Position numbers and translations under genes: made by a program. The notes under the pieces are model-generated. The model worked only from the letters and a program-made list of their open reading frames with translations. It did not search any database and was not told where the DNA came from. DNA of 64,000 bases from Rikenellaceae bacterium (GTDB lineage: Bacteria > Bacteroidota > Bacteroidia > Bacteroidales > Rikenellaceae), in assembly GCA_902363575.1 (NCBI GenBank), contig CABJAJ010000004.1, positions 124,001-188,000 on the forward strand, written 5' to 3'. Of this stretch, positions 53,596 through 62,265 are shown piece by piece; the stretch's first letter is position 1; the number at the start of each line of letters is the position of its first letter.

Positions 53596-54384
53596 TTATA
53601 GCCTGCCGCAGCGCTCTTCCGGAATGGTGTATTCCTGGCTGCAGAACGGTACGAGCAGTGCACAGTTGTTCAGCGACACGGGGTCATAATCCGGATGGGT
53701 TCTGACGCGGCCGTTCGGCAGGTTGATGCGGTTGGTCCCTTTGGCTGCGACGCCGGTGACGGTACCGATATTGGCGCCCTGTTTCATATAGGGCGTTCCG
53801 TTGAAAGGATACCAGTATTCCGTGAAATACTCCATGGTATTTATCACCACGCGCTCGGGGAAATTGGCGCCCGTACGTTCGAGGCGGCGCGAAAAGATTT
53901 TACCGCCACCCCCTTCAAAGCCGTCACGCAGCGACGGAGCGTTGCTGGTAAAACGCAGCGGCCCGACCTCTTTGTAATATTTAGCCACTTCATAAGAGCA
54001 CACACTGCCGTTGGCTTTGCTTTTTGCGGAGATTTTGTAGTGCCCGTATTCGTTGAATACGACGTAAATGCGATCGCCGGATGTGGAAATGCTGATTGCA
54101 TACGAACTCGGATTGTGGAAATAGGTGTCCTCTACCGTGAAGGTAAAGGTATCGCCGAAATACAGGCTGTTGGCCTTAAAGGAGTAGAGTTGGCCAAGTT
54201 CGATGCTCTCGGGACCATTGATATGCGGATACGGAGGCATCGGGGTCGGATCAAAAATATCATCCTTCCCGATCTGGGCCGCCGGATCGGTCGGTTGGAT
54301 CGTGTCGGGGCCGCCGTCGGAGCAGGCCGGGAATCCGATGAGCGTTGCAGCGAAAAGAGCTGCCGAATAGAATAGTTTCTTCAT
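53596..54384 (-). CDS. Surface lipoprotein of unknown function
   Basis: The 262-residue protein starts MKKLFYSAALFAATLIGFPACS, a lipoprotein signal ending in Cys followed by DGGPDTIQP. The body is beta-rich (ISISTSGDRIYVVFNEYGHYKI) and has no family I recognise. Gene ends 188 bases from the thioredoxin remnant. -7 box at 54410-54417. Confidence 0.72.
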   Translation of the reverse strand: MKKLFYSAALFAATLIGFPACSDGGPDTIQPTDPAAQIGKDDIFDPTPMPPYPHINGPESIELGQLYSFKANSLYFGDTFTFTVEDTYFHNPSSYAISISTSGDRIYVVFNEYGHYKISAKSKANGSVCSYEVAKYYKEVGPLRFTSNAPSLRDGFEGGGGKIFSRRLERTGANFPERVVINTMEYFTEYWYPFNGTPYMKQGANIGTVTGVAAKGTNRINLPNGRVRTHPDYDPVSLNNCALLVPFCSQEYTIPEERCGRL

Positions 54385-54409
54385 GGCTGATAAGTTTTAA
54401 GGTACGAGA

Positions 54410-54417
54410 CAAAGGTA
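54410..54417 (-). promoter_or_regulatory. -7 box of the 53596 lipoprotein gene
   Basis: The minus strand reads TACCTTTG, 25 bases upstream of the ATG. The 450-base spacer to the next gene (54385-54834) holds this and the promoter at 54787-54817, nothing else recognisable. Confidence 0.6.
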
Positions 54418-54786
54418 GTCGCTAATTTCATATAAGAATGTCATGGAAAGGTATATACGTCCTGCGAAAAGGTATATCGAATATGCGTTGCAGTCCGACC
54501 GGGGATCGTCAACGGAACCGTCTGAAAGGGCAGGGGCGTGAATCCCGCCGCCGGCCGTGGAACGTTGTGATGGCGGCTCCTTTGCGGCTGCGTTGGTGAC
54601 GGTTGGCGCGGCATCGCTTACGTGGCAGATTTCATACAATGAGGCATCCCGACCCGGGCGTTTTTGCGATAATGCGTCTTTCGATCAGTAATGAAGGAGG
54701 GAGGGTCGGGAAGAGTGCACGAGGGGGCGCTCCTGCTGCACGCTGTAATTCGGCGGCCGAATCCATGTGAGGTGCCGGCCGACGAT

Positions 54787-54817
54787 TTTGCGGCACGGGG
54801 TATTCTTCGTATATTTG
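54787..54817 (+). promoter_or_regulatory. Promoter of the DUF169 gene
   Basis: TTTG at 54787-54790, a 19-base spacer and TATATTTG at 54810-54817, full Bacteroidetes consensus. Start of transcription near 54824, eleven bases before the ATG. Confidence 0.75.
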
Positions 54818-54834
54818 GGACAAATCAACTGTGT

Positions 54835-55539
54835 ATGGAGATCAAAACCTTTATCGAGAACTTTCGTCATGCTTTCGGCGAGCGGGCCGCATTGCCCATC
54901 GCGGTCTGGTATTCGGACGCTTCGGTCGCAGCGACCGGGAAATCCGACGGCTGCATTTTCCGCCTCCTGAATCGGGTTGCCGCCGGTGAAACCGTGAGTC
55001 TGAATGCGGAGAACATCGGTTGCGGAGGCGGCAAATTCTACTGCGGCTATGGCGAGATGCCCGAGCGGGTCCCGAACTTCGTTTCGCTGAAAGAGCGTTA
55101 CAAGCGGACTCCGGAGCTTGTCCGCGAGGCAGTGCGGGATGTTCCCCGTGCCGAACGGGTGGCTTTGAACCTCGCCCGCATCGACACGCTCGAGACGTTC
55201 GGGGGTGTTGAGGGGTTGATTTTCTTTGCAACGCCCGACCAGTTGAGCGGCCTTGCGGCGTGGGCGTTTTATGACCGCAACGATCCCGACACGGTTTCTG
55301 CCCTTTTCGGGTCGGGATGCAGCAGCGTCATCACGCAGGTCGTAGCGGAGAATGTCCGCGGCGGCTACCGCTCGTTCCTCGGGTTTTTCGATCCTTCGGC
55401 ACGCATCCATATCGACTCCGATCTGCTGACTTTCGCCATACCGATGTCGCGTTTTCGGGTGATGTACGAGACCATGCCCCAAAGCTGCCTGTTCGACACG
55501 CACGCATGGAGCAAAATACGTGAGCGGATGAATGGATAA
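54835..55539 (+). CDS. DUF169 family protein
   Basis: The 234-residue protein starts MEIKTFIENFRHAFGERAAL and contains CGGGKFYCGYGEMPERVPNFVSLKERYKRTPE (parts), NLARIDTLETF, EGLIFFATPDQLSGL and FGSGCSSVITQVVAEN, the DUF169 pattern. The Cys-rich CGGGKFYCG region may bind a metal or cofactor. The ATG follows a full-consensus promoter; the longer frame lies upstream of the transcription start. Confidence 0.85.
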   Translation: MEIKTFIENFRHAFGERAALPIAVWYSDASVAATGKSDGCIFRLLNRVAAGETVSLNAENIGCGGGKFYCGYGEMPERVPNFVSLKERYKRTPELVREAVRDVPRAERVALNLARIDTLETFGGVEGLIFFATPDQLSGLAAWAFYDRNDPDTVSALFGSGCSSVITQVVAENVRGGYRSFLGFFDPSARIHIDSDLLTFAIPMSRFRVMYETMPQSCLFDTHAWSKIRERMNG

Positions 55540-55598
55540 TCGGCAAAAGCGCCGACACACGATGCGGGCCTCGTTTAAACGGATTGACAGATAAATAA

Positions 55599-55622
55599 AG
55601 CGGAAACCCGAAGATTTCCGCT
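55599..55622 (+). terminator. Hairpin after the DUF169 gene
   Basis: AGCGGAAA (55599-55606) pairs with TTTCCGCT (55615-55622), without a good T run. The remaining spacer to 55946 contains only the palindrome listed next. Confidence 0.4.
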
Positions 55623-55887
55623 GCTGTACTCTGTCGTTTTTTCGGATTTTGTCGAGTGCTGGACGACCCGATTATGGGATGATTCCGGGAGAAGATTGCG
55701 CGAGGTGCGTTCGACGACTGCGACCTTCATGAGGTGATTATGTGCTTCGACCACCGTTTACCGCCGACGGGATATTGCGGTGTACCCCTGCGGCAGATAG
55801 GTCGCGGATAACCGTGTCGCAGACCAGCTCTGAAGGCTGGTGCTTAGAAAGAGATTCGTTGCGCGAAAGTGTTTCGGGCCGGGGAGT

Positions 55888-55926
55888 CCCCGGCACACCG
55901 TTTGGCATCGGTCTGGTGTGCCGGGG
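55888..55926. terminator. GC-rich 12-bp stem-loop at the end of the lipoprotein genes
   Basis: CCCCGGCACACC (55888-55899) pairs with GGTGTGCCGGGG (55915-55926). It lies just after the stop of the 55947 gene. No T run on the minus strand, so it may protect the mRNA end rather than terminate. Confidence 0.5.
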
Positions 55927-55946
55927 CGAACTCCCTATCCCGGTAA

Positions 55947-57848
55947 TCAATAATCCTCGTCCGCGAGGTCGTTTGTCTTGCTGCCCGAATATTTGGTCGC
56001 CGGGCCTTCCCATTCGATATTCAACATGTTCTCCGTGCCGGATTTATACGACGGCGTACCCCACGAGCCGAAGAGTCCGTAATCGAGCATCGTAAAGGAG
56101 AATTTCCAGGTCTTGTCCTGTTTGCTGACGCTCACCCGGGCCACATCCGGACATCGGAAAGTTTCCGAATAAGTGCTCTTGTAATTCGAGCCATACGATT
56201 CATACGATCGGTAGAGCTGATTTTCACCCGTGTACGTAAAGTCCCAGTAGAGATTATCCTGTGCTACGGTCAAATCGAGTTCCTTGCCGCTGAGATCGAC
56301 GAATTCGGCCGGAATCACCAATTGGGGTGTGTAAATATTGCTTTCGAGATCATCCGGGTCATTTGTAGTCCGAATGTAGAAGAAATAAGCGTCGAACGTT
56401 GCACCGCCGTATTTGGATCCGCCATTCCATTCGTAGCCCTTTTCCATACGCACCTCCAAAGCCAATATCTCTTTGTCCACCAGCAGTTCGTCTTGCGGAC
56501 TGGTGATCCAGACATGGGGCTGGAACGGTTTTACGGGTTTCAAGTCGAACTCCTCCTCAATTCCTTTGACCGGGCCGTACCATTCGGCTTCGATGGCTGG
56601 GCCGCCGGCAAACTCGGCGTTGAAGCGCAGGTAGACATTTCCGCCGTCGCCGAGCGCCGTCGTGATCTGTCCGGTGACACGCGTGAGGGCCATGCTCCAG
56701 AATTCATAGGTCTGGTAATCGTAGGTTATCAGCGTGCATTCGTTCTGCGAGACTGCGAGGTCGAGTGTCTGGCCGATGGCACTCGGCACCACGGAGAACT
56801 GCACGGCATAGTGGCCCTGCATCAGATCGACCGGAGTGGTCTGTTCCGTAGCGTCGCCCATGGCGAACAGATGCCGGGCGTTGGTCGGCTCCTTACGGAA
56901 TACCGTGGTGAGGGGCGTTTCCGAAGTAGTTTCGCCATTGACAACTTTCAGGTAGTTACGGCTCTCATACCCCGTGACGAACGCTCCGGTGTAGGCGGCG
57001 CGCAGGTGGCTGTCGCCGGTTACGGCATCGAGCGAGACGGTCAGCGTAGTTCCCAGTTTGTCTTTCTGCACGGTCAGCGTACCGGTCGTCCCGTCGGCGC
57101 TTTCGAACGTGCCGCATGTTACCTTTACCTTTCCGAGATCAACCTCCGCGAAATCGGCCTCGATCTCGTCGCCGTCGGAAAGCGTAATCTGCAAATCGGT
57201 TGCTACATCGTCCGAAGGAGCCGTCACGCCGCTCTTCGAATAGAAACAATAGGTTGTCGTACTCTCGGTGGAATTGTGCCAGGCCAGTACGCTGCCGATA
57301 GAAGTTACCTCGCCATCGAGTTCATACTGGTTTCGGAGTACGATGATCTCCGGAAAGGCCTTGTCGCAAGCGTTGTTATACTTGGCATAGAGCCTTTTGC
57401 CCGTTTTGAGTACGACCTCGGCATAGAGGTTTAAACGTGTCGGTGTGGCCAGATCGACCGAAAGCTCACATTTTTCGATATCGTTCATCGTCAGGTTCGT
57501 AGCTGCGATGTCCTTGTATTTGACCTCGAATTCGTCGGTCGCCATATTCACGGTCCCTTGGGGATTGCGCAGGGTGACTTTGAGGAAATCCGCAGCGGCG
57601 GTCATTCCCTTGACATCGGTGATACCTGCCGTGGGCGAAAGGTAGAAAGTATAAAGATCGGTGTCTTCCACGTCATAGATTACCGATTTGATGTCGGTAA
57701 CGGTTTCACCGTACTGAATCTGATCTGTCAACTCGGGAGGCGGGGTAGTCCCTCCTTTGTCGTCGTCTGAGCAAGACGCCAACCCTCCGGTGACGAATAA
57801 AGCCGCCAATGCCAGGACGCGGAGTCCCGACCGGTAGTTTTTTTTCAT
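55947..57848 (-). CDS. Large surface lipoprotein, paralog of the 57909 gene
   Basis: The 633-residue protein starts MKKNYRSGLRVLALAALFVTGGLASCSDDDKG, a lipoprotein signal with lipobox Cys and acidic residues, the surface-export signal of Bacteroidetes. The N-terminal part (ITDIKSVIYDVEDTDLYTFYLSPTAGITDV) aligns with the upstream gene (HEIGSVVYTTIEKEGYHSFYLSPTKGLVDM). Several repeated beta-domains are likely. No known domain; the arrangement recalls SusE/F-like or fimbrial accessory proteins. Confidence 0.75.
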   Translation of the reverse strand: MKKNYRSGLRVLALAALFVTGGLASCSDDDKGGTTPPPELTDQIQYGETVTDIKSVIYDVEDTDLYTFYLSPTAGITDVKGMTAAADFLKVTLRNPQGTVNMATDEFEVKYKDIAATNLTMNDIEKCELSVDLATPTRLNLYAEVVLKTGKRLYAKYNNACDKAFPEIIVLRNQYELDGEVTSIGSVLAWHNSTESTTTYCFYSKSGVTAPSDDVATDLQITLSDGDEIEADFAEVDLGKVKVTCGTFESADGTTGTLTVQKDKLGTTLTVSLDAVTGDSHLRAAYTGAFVTGYESRNYLKVVNGETTSETPLTTVFRKEPTNARHLFAMGDATEQTTPVDLMQGHYAVQFSVVPSAIGQTLDLAVSQNECTLITYDYQTYEFWSMALTRVTGQITTALGDGGNVYLRFNAEFAGGPAIEAEWYGPVKGIEEEFDLKPVKPFQPHVWITSPQDELLVDKEILALEVRMEKGYEWNGGSKYGGATFDAYFFYIRTTNDPDDLESNIYTPQLVIPAEFVDLSGKELDLTVAQDNLYWDFTYTGENQLYRSYESYGSNYKSTYSETFRCPDVARVSVSKQDKTWKFSFTMLDYGLFGSWGTPSYKSGTENMLNIEWEGPATKYSGSKTNDLADEDY

Positions 57849-57873
57849 AAGCGTGGGTTTAAGTTGAAAAGTA

Positions 57874-57896
57874 CGCGGGAGAACTTCATTCCCGCG
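57874..57896 (-). promoter_or_regulatory. Stem-loop between the tandem lipoprotein genes
   Basis: CGCGGGA (57874-57880) pairs with TCCCGCG (57890-57896). The spacer of 60 bases probably ends some transcripts or stabilises the upstream one, giving unequal expression of the two paralogs. Confidence 0.45.
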
Positions 57897-57908
57897 CCTT
57901 TTCGGGTT

Positions 57909-60047
57909 TTACTTTCTGTTACTTGCGAAGTTTTGTTTTTCAGGAACGGCCGAAAGCACGGCGGAAGCCGGATAAGTGTGTGGCATACGGGGCTGTTTCG
58001 CTTCCACCCGTTTGCCCGACGACTTGACCGGATTACCGGCACCGTCGAGGATACGGCCTTTCCAGGTACCGGTCACATTGTGCTTACGCACGCAGATACC
58101 CTTGATCCGAATCTCGAATTCGTCGTTCCCGGCATCCTCGATGATGATGGAACCGTCGTAGATGCAAGCGTGCCCTTCCATATAAGCATACTCACTGTAG
58201 ACTCTCATCCAACGGGTGCCGGTTACACCTTCGTCACCGAGAATGATGCCGCGCGCACAGACCCCGGGCTTGAACGATTCCGGAAAACGGGTGGGAGTTA
58301 CGGGATATTCACCAGGAGTAATCATTCCTTCGGTGCCGGGCTCAACAAGCAATTCGATACGCATGATGTCGGCATGGGCGTATCCCTTTTCGTCTAACTC
58401 CGCATCCTCCGGATAGCCCGGATTTGCCTCCGTACCGATGTTGATGATCTGCGAAGCGCAGCCGTAGTCCTTGACAGGCAAGTAGTCCCAACCAATCCAG
58501 GTGGTTTCTCTGTTATGCATAGAGGCCTCCTTGATATGGCTCAAATCCATTTCGTAGTCGCGAATAAGAGTCGAGGTGCCATCGTCGTCCGACTTATCGT
58601 CCGACAAGTCCGTAATGGGAATTTCACCCGTGTACGACCCCTTGATTACACATCCTTCACGCGATTCGAGATCGAATTCGACCGTAAACTGACCGTCCCC
58701 GGCGTCCGAAATCGTGATCTGTCCGGCAGCGGCATAGGAGAACGAACCCATACCTCCGCCTGCCAAGTCGTCGCGATGCGCATAGGTGCCGATCGGAATG
58801 GCACCTCCTCCGATAGGTATTTCCTGGGCGGGCATCCAGGTTCCCCACGTGAAATTCGTTGCCGGTTTATACTCACCGGGCGTGATAACGGCATCTTTCG
58901 GATTCGAGAACAGGTCGTTGAAGACGAACAGGGATACGGAGTAACCGCCGGACCCCTCTTCCCCTTCGGCGTAGGTCTTGTCGAAGATATTGATCTGCAT
59001 CAGACCGGCGGCACCCTGAAGCATATTCCCGTGATAATAGGCTGCCGCCGAATAGCTTTCGAGTACAACATCGTCCGAAATCTGCGGCAGAGTGGCCCCA
59101 GATGTCGTATTCATCAGCTTCAGCTCATTTTTATATACGATCGTCTTCTCTTTGCCGGACTCATCGTTGAATGTCGCCGAAATCGTTGTGATGCCGTCCG
59201 CGTCACGTGCTACGGTCACCGGGCCGGAAAGATCGAAGAATGCGGCAATCATGTCCGTATTCGTATACTTGACACCGGAGTTCCTGAACATATAGGTATG
59301 GTCGCTCTCGTCATCGCTCGGCTCGTAAACTCCGGTGGCCATATCCCGCCAGGACTCGCCTGGTGCCGCATAGAGGTCCAGGATCAGTTCGTAACCGGAC
59401 GAGGTGAGTTGATATCTGCTGCCATCCGTGACAAACGTTGCGTCGGTCAGTATCAGGTAATAATTGTCGGTATCCGCATGCTGGGCTTTGCCGAAATAGA
59501 GAGCGAAGATGGATTTGTCGAGAGCGATTTCGATCCCGTCCTCGTTCCCTTGGGGGTATTGCTTGCAGGATCCGTCATACTCAGCGCGCAGCGTCCGCCC
59601 CGACTTCATGGCGGCGTCGAGACTCATCTTCATCGTGCTTGCGGAGGTCAAAGTCAGCGTCAGGTCCGCTTTCGAAACATCGCCGGACGTCGCCGAACTG
59701 ATGTTCACATCCTTATAATCAAGTGCATTGTCTCCCGATGTCAAATCCACATTCCCTTTGGGGTTGGCCACGACGATTTTGATATAATCGTCAGCCAGCA
59801 GCATTGCATCCATATCGACCAGGCCTTTGGTCGGTGAGAGGTAGAACGAATGGTAGCCTTCTTTTTCTATGGTTGTATAAACGACAGACCCAATTTCGTG
59901 TACGGCTTCGTCATAAGCAAAAGCATTTGTCAACGGTCCGGAATTTTTACCGGAAGAATCTCCTTCGTCGCTCGAAGAACACGACGATAGATAGCTGCAT
60001 ACGCTTACCGCAAGGAAAAGCCCACGCAAGAAATAGAGTTTTTTCAT
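57909..60047 (-). CDS. Large surface lipoprotein, first of a tandem pair
   Basis: The 712-residue protein starts MKKLYFLRGLFLAVSVCSYL, then SSCSSSDEGDSS, a signal with lipobox Cys and a downstream acidic run. The body is beta-rich with repeated TPGEY segments (ITPGEYKPATNF, ITPGEYPVTPTRF) that suggest internal duplication. The start at 60047 is chosen for the signal peptide; the frame is open further up. It is downstream of structured RNA copy C (60190-60356) on the same strand. Confidence 0.75.
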   Translation of the reverse strand: MKKLYFLRGLFLAVSVCSYLSSCSSSDEGDSSGKNSGPLTNAFAYDEAVHEIGSVVYTTIEKEGYHSFYLSPTKGLVDMDAMLLADDYIKIVVANPKGNVDLTSGDNALDYKDVNISSATSGDVSKADLTLTLTSASTMKMSLDAAMKSGRTLRAEYDGSCKQYPQGNEDGIEIALDKSIFALYFGKAQHADTDNYYLILTDATFVTDGSRYQLTSSGYELILDLYAAPGESWRDMATGVYEPSDDESDHTYMFRNSGVKYTNTDMIAAFFDLSGPVTVARDADGITTISATFNDESGKEKTIVYKNELKLMNTTSGATLPQISDDVVLESYSAAAYYHGNMLQGAAGLMQINIFDKTYAEGEEGSGGYSVSLFVFNDLFSNPKDAVITPGEYKPATNFTWGTWMPAQEIPIGGGAIPIGTYAHRDDLAGGGMGSFSYAAAGQITISDAGDGQFTVEFDLESREGCVIKGSYTGEIPITDLSDDKSDDDGTSTLIRDYEMDLSHIKEASMHNRETTWIGWDYLPVKDYGCASQIINIGTEANPGYPEDAELDEKGYAHADIMRIELLVEPGTEGMITPGEYPVTPTRFPESFKPGVCARGIILGDEGVTGTRWMRVYSEYAYMEGHACIYDGSIIIEDAGNDEFEIRIKGICVRKHNVTGTWKGRILDGAGNPVKSSGKRVEAKQPRMPHTYPASAVLSAVPEKQNFASNRK

Positions 60048-60189
60048 ATAAGTAAGGATTTGCGCCGAACCGAAACGGATCGGCTGGTTTGGTACAGTTT
60101 GTGTTTTCCCGTTGCCCACAACGAAGAAAATTTACTGCTCACCGCACCTCGAAAGCTGGATTAGAAGAAAGAAAGCGTGGTGCTGAAAA

Positions 60190-60356
60190 CTTATTTTAAG
60201 AAGTCAGGTCTTAGGAAACCTCAGCAATAAAATAAGCAACAGCCCCACGCTGATATCCATAGATGGATATGACGTGAGAAGATGTCAGCTATTCTCTTGC
60301 TTGTTGAATTTCCTAAGTTCGACTTCTGAGAATAAACTTACACTTTCGTGTTAATA
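60190..60356 (-). ncRNA. Structured RNA copy C, distant relative of A and B
   Basis: On the minus strand CGAACTTAGGAA and GGTTTCCTAAGACCTG are identical to copy A, with an outer helix of different sequence but intact pairing (60199-60205 with 60321-60327, AGAAGTC/GACTTCT). The next helix is 60210-60218 with 60309-60317. An apical hairpin 60253-60260 with 60263-60270 (ATATCCAT/ATGGATAT) takes the place of GTCCTACC/GGTAGGAC. The -7 box TATATTTG at 60363-60370 would start it near 60356. It may be a free RNA or the leader of the lipoprotein mRNA. Confidence 0.6.
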
Positions 60357-60362
60357 TGTTCC

Positions 60363-60370
60363 CAAATATA
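60363..60370 (-). promoter_or_regulatory. -7 box of RNA copy C / lipoprotein transcript
   Basis: The minus strand reads TATATTTG. The remaining AT-rich stretch up to 60596 has no gene or other clear signal. Confidence 0.55.
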
Positions 60371-60596
60371 ATGAAATCATATTAAAAAAAGTGCAATTCC
60401 ATCTTTTTTTTGCTGTTGCAAGAACAAAATTCGGTAAAATGTTTGTGAAAATCAATATTGATTGAGAGAACTTTTATATTCCCGATACAAAAAAACGCTC
60501 CCAAAAAAATAAACCAAAAGGGTCTAACCGACAAATGCGAGATCGGAAATTTTTGACCGGTTTTTCAGCATACTTTCAGTGGATTTCTGCTGCTTT

Positions 60597-61160
60597 TCAG
60601 TCCTCGTGCGCCATTTCGAGTAACGGTTGGAATATGCCTGTCAGCCACATAGTCCGGTGGCCGTTCAGATATTCTGTCCATGCGGTTTCTGTTTCCGGGC
60701 GTTCTTCGATCATTCGGACAGCAAGTTTTAATGCCAATGCCAAAAGATACGCCACGGGGATATAGGGGGTTTCCCCGTTGTCGTTACACCGCACCGCAAT
60801 ACACATTTTGGCATCTTCAATCCGTTCGGGTATCTCGCCCTCCCGCTCTATATTCCAGAAGATATTCGGTTCAGCCTGTGTGAGATATAAATAAAATGCG
60901 TTATTGTCGATATATTCGACTTTATCCACCCACATATCGATGGCGCACTCTTCCGCTGAAAAATCACACGAGGGGTTGACATATAATCCGTAATCATGCG
61001 CATCGCGCATAATAGCGCGGATTAGTATCTTTTTATCCCTGAGATCCGCGGTCTTCGCCTCTCTCAGACTCATCGCACAAATTTCGACCAACTGGTTGTG
61101 CAACGTTCGGATTTCCTGCATATATTCTTTGGTATTCGGAATATTATCCCTTTCAAACAT
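60597..61160 (-). CDS. Protein of unknown function
   Basis: The 187-residue cytoplasmic-looking protein (MFERDNIPNTKEYMQEIRTL ... FQPLLEMAHED) has no signal peptide or clear membrane segment and no domain I recognise. A stretch IPVAYLLALALKLAVRMIEE is hydrophobic but probably helical and buried. AT-richer than its neighbours, which may point to transfer. It lies alone between the RNA C region and a thioredoxin-like gene. Confidence 0.6.
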   Translation of the reverse strand: MFERDNIPNTKEYMQEIRTLHNQLVEICAMSLREAKTADLRDKKILIRAIMRDAHDYGLYVNPSCDFSAEECAIDMWVDKVEYIDNNAFYLYLTQAEPNIFWNIEREGEIPERIEDAKMCIAVRCNDNGETPYIPVAYLLALALKLAVRMIEERPETETAWTEYLNGHRTMWLTGIFQPLLEMAHED

Positions 61161-61304
61161 ATCGTTTCTTTTAGAGTGTCGAAACTATATTTCTATTTTA
61201 TCCCTGAATGAATCCTGTTACGGAGCGGATAATTATCTCGCTTCCCTCATTTCTTTTTTCCGAATAAATGCTGTTTTCGTTGAATAGCTTGCAGTTATAA
61301 TCCA

Positions 61305-62255
61305 TTATGTATTTACCAAGTACGCTTCGATCTGTTCCGCGGAGGCGTCTTTGAGCAACACCCGCTTCTCCGGGTCGAGCAGATAAAGTGTCGGCATGGC
61401 TTTCAGGTCGTACACCGCATTCCGGACCAGCCGTTCCCCCGGATCACGCCCATCCGTCCACCCTTTTGGCACATCCATGCGGCGCCACACTTCGTCGTCG
61501 CCTGCGACGCTCACCGACAGCACGTCCAGCCTGCCGGACTGCAACATGTCGCCGACAATCGGCGTCGATGCCAGCCGCTCCTTCACCCGTCCGCACTCAT
61601 CGCACGTGGGATCGTAGAAATAGAGCAGCGTATACTCCGCCGTCAGACCCGACATGCGCCGTTTTACCCCGTCGCGTCCCAGGAATTCGAAGTCGGCGGC
61701 CGGATCTCCCGGACGGTTTTTCAGCGCCAGCTCCAACAGCTTCCGCGGTCGCAGCTTGTCGATTGCGGCAATCCGGGGATTGTCGATCAGCGACTGCAAC
61801 ACGAGGATATACAGCTCTTCGTCGTGCATCGGCGAGTTGGGTTCGTACAGGTACTTGTCGCCCAGCTCGATGAAATAGTAGAGCGCCGTGTTTTCGGCGG
61901 ACGCCCGCGTATAAAGGGTATCGACGGCTGCTGCTGCATTCCGGGTATATGGCAGGACACTCAGGAAGTCGACGAATGCCTGTTCGCTAATCTCCGGACG
62001 GCCGATAAGGACCGTATCGGCAAAATCGAAATGGTCCCAATAATGCACAGCCAGGTAATCGGCCCGGTCGGCAGGCTCGCGCAGGGTCGCCGGCACGTCT
62101 GGAAGCCGGAATTCCGGCTTCCAGACGGTTTCTGTCGTTTTCATATCCACCGCTTCGGCGGATACCGAGTCGGCAGCGTGTTGTCTCGGATATCCGATCA
62201 AAGCACCTGCACTACAGAGCGGCACGAGCAGTAACAACCTGTTTACCCGCCCCAT
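61305..62255 (-). CDS. Secreted thioredoxin-fold protein (TlpA/DUF5106-like)
   Basis: The 316-residue protein starts MGRVNRLLLLVPLCSAGALIG, a membrane anchor or signal peptide. Residues about 60-170 resemble DUF5106 (ADYLAVHYWDHFDFADT). The C-terminal thioredoxin fold has the motif CDEC in FYDPTCDECGRVKERL and a cis-Pro in DLKAMPTLYLLDPEKRVLLKD. It is likely a periplasmic disulfide oxidoreductase. It begins 10 bases after the stop of the 62266 gene, so they are in one operon. Confidence 0.82.
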   Translation of the reverse strand: MGRVNRLLLLVPLCSAGALIGYPRQHAADSVSAEAVDMKTTETVWKPEFRLPDVPATLREPADRADYLAVHYWDHFDFADTVLIGRPEISEQAFVDFLSVLPYTRNAAAAVDTLYTRASAENTALYYFIELGDKYLYEPNSPMHDEELYILVLQSLIDNPRIAAIDKLRPRKLLELALKNRPGDPAADFEFLGRDGVKRRMSGLTAEYTLLYFYDPTCDECGRVKERLASTPIVGDMLQSGRLDVLSVSVAGDDEVWRRMDVPKGWTDGRDPGERLVRNAVYDLKAMPTLYLLDPEKRVLLKDASAEQIEAYLVNT

Positions 62256-62265
62256 AACTCTGTGC

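Noticed and set aside
54397..54639. 80-codon minus-strand frame upstream of the 53596 lipoprotein gene
   Set aside because: It overlaps the promoter region and has no features of a real protein.
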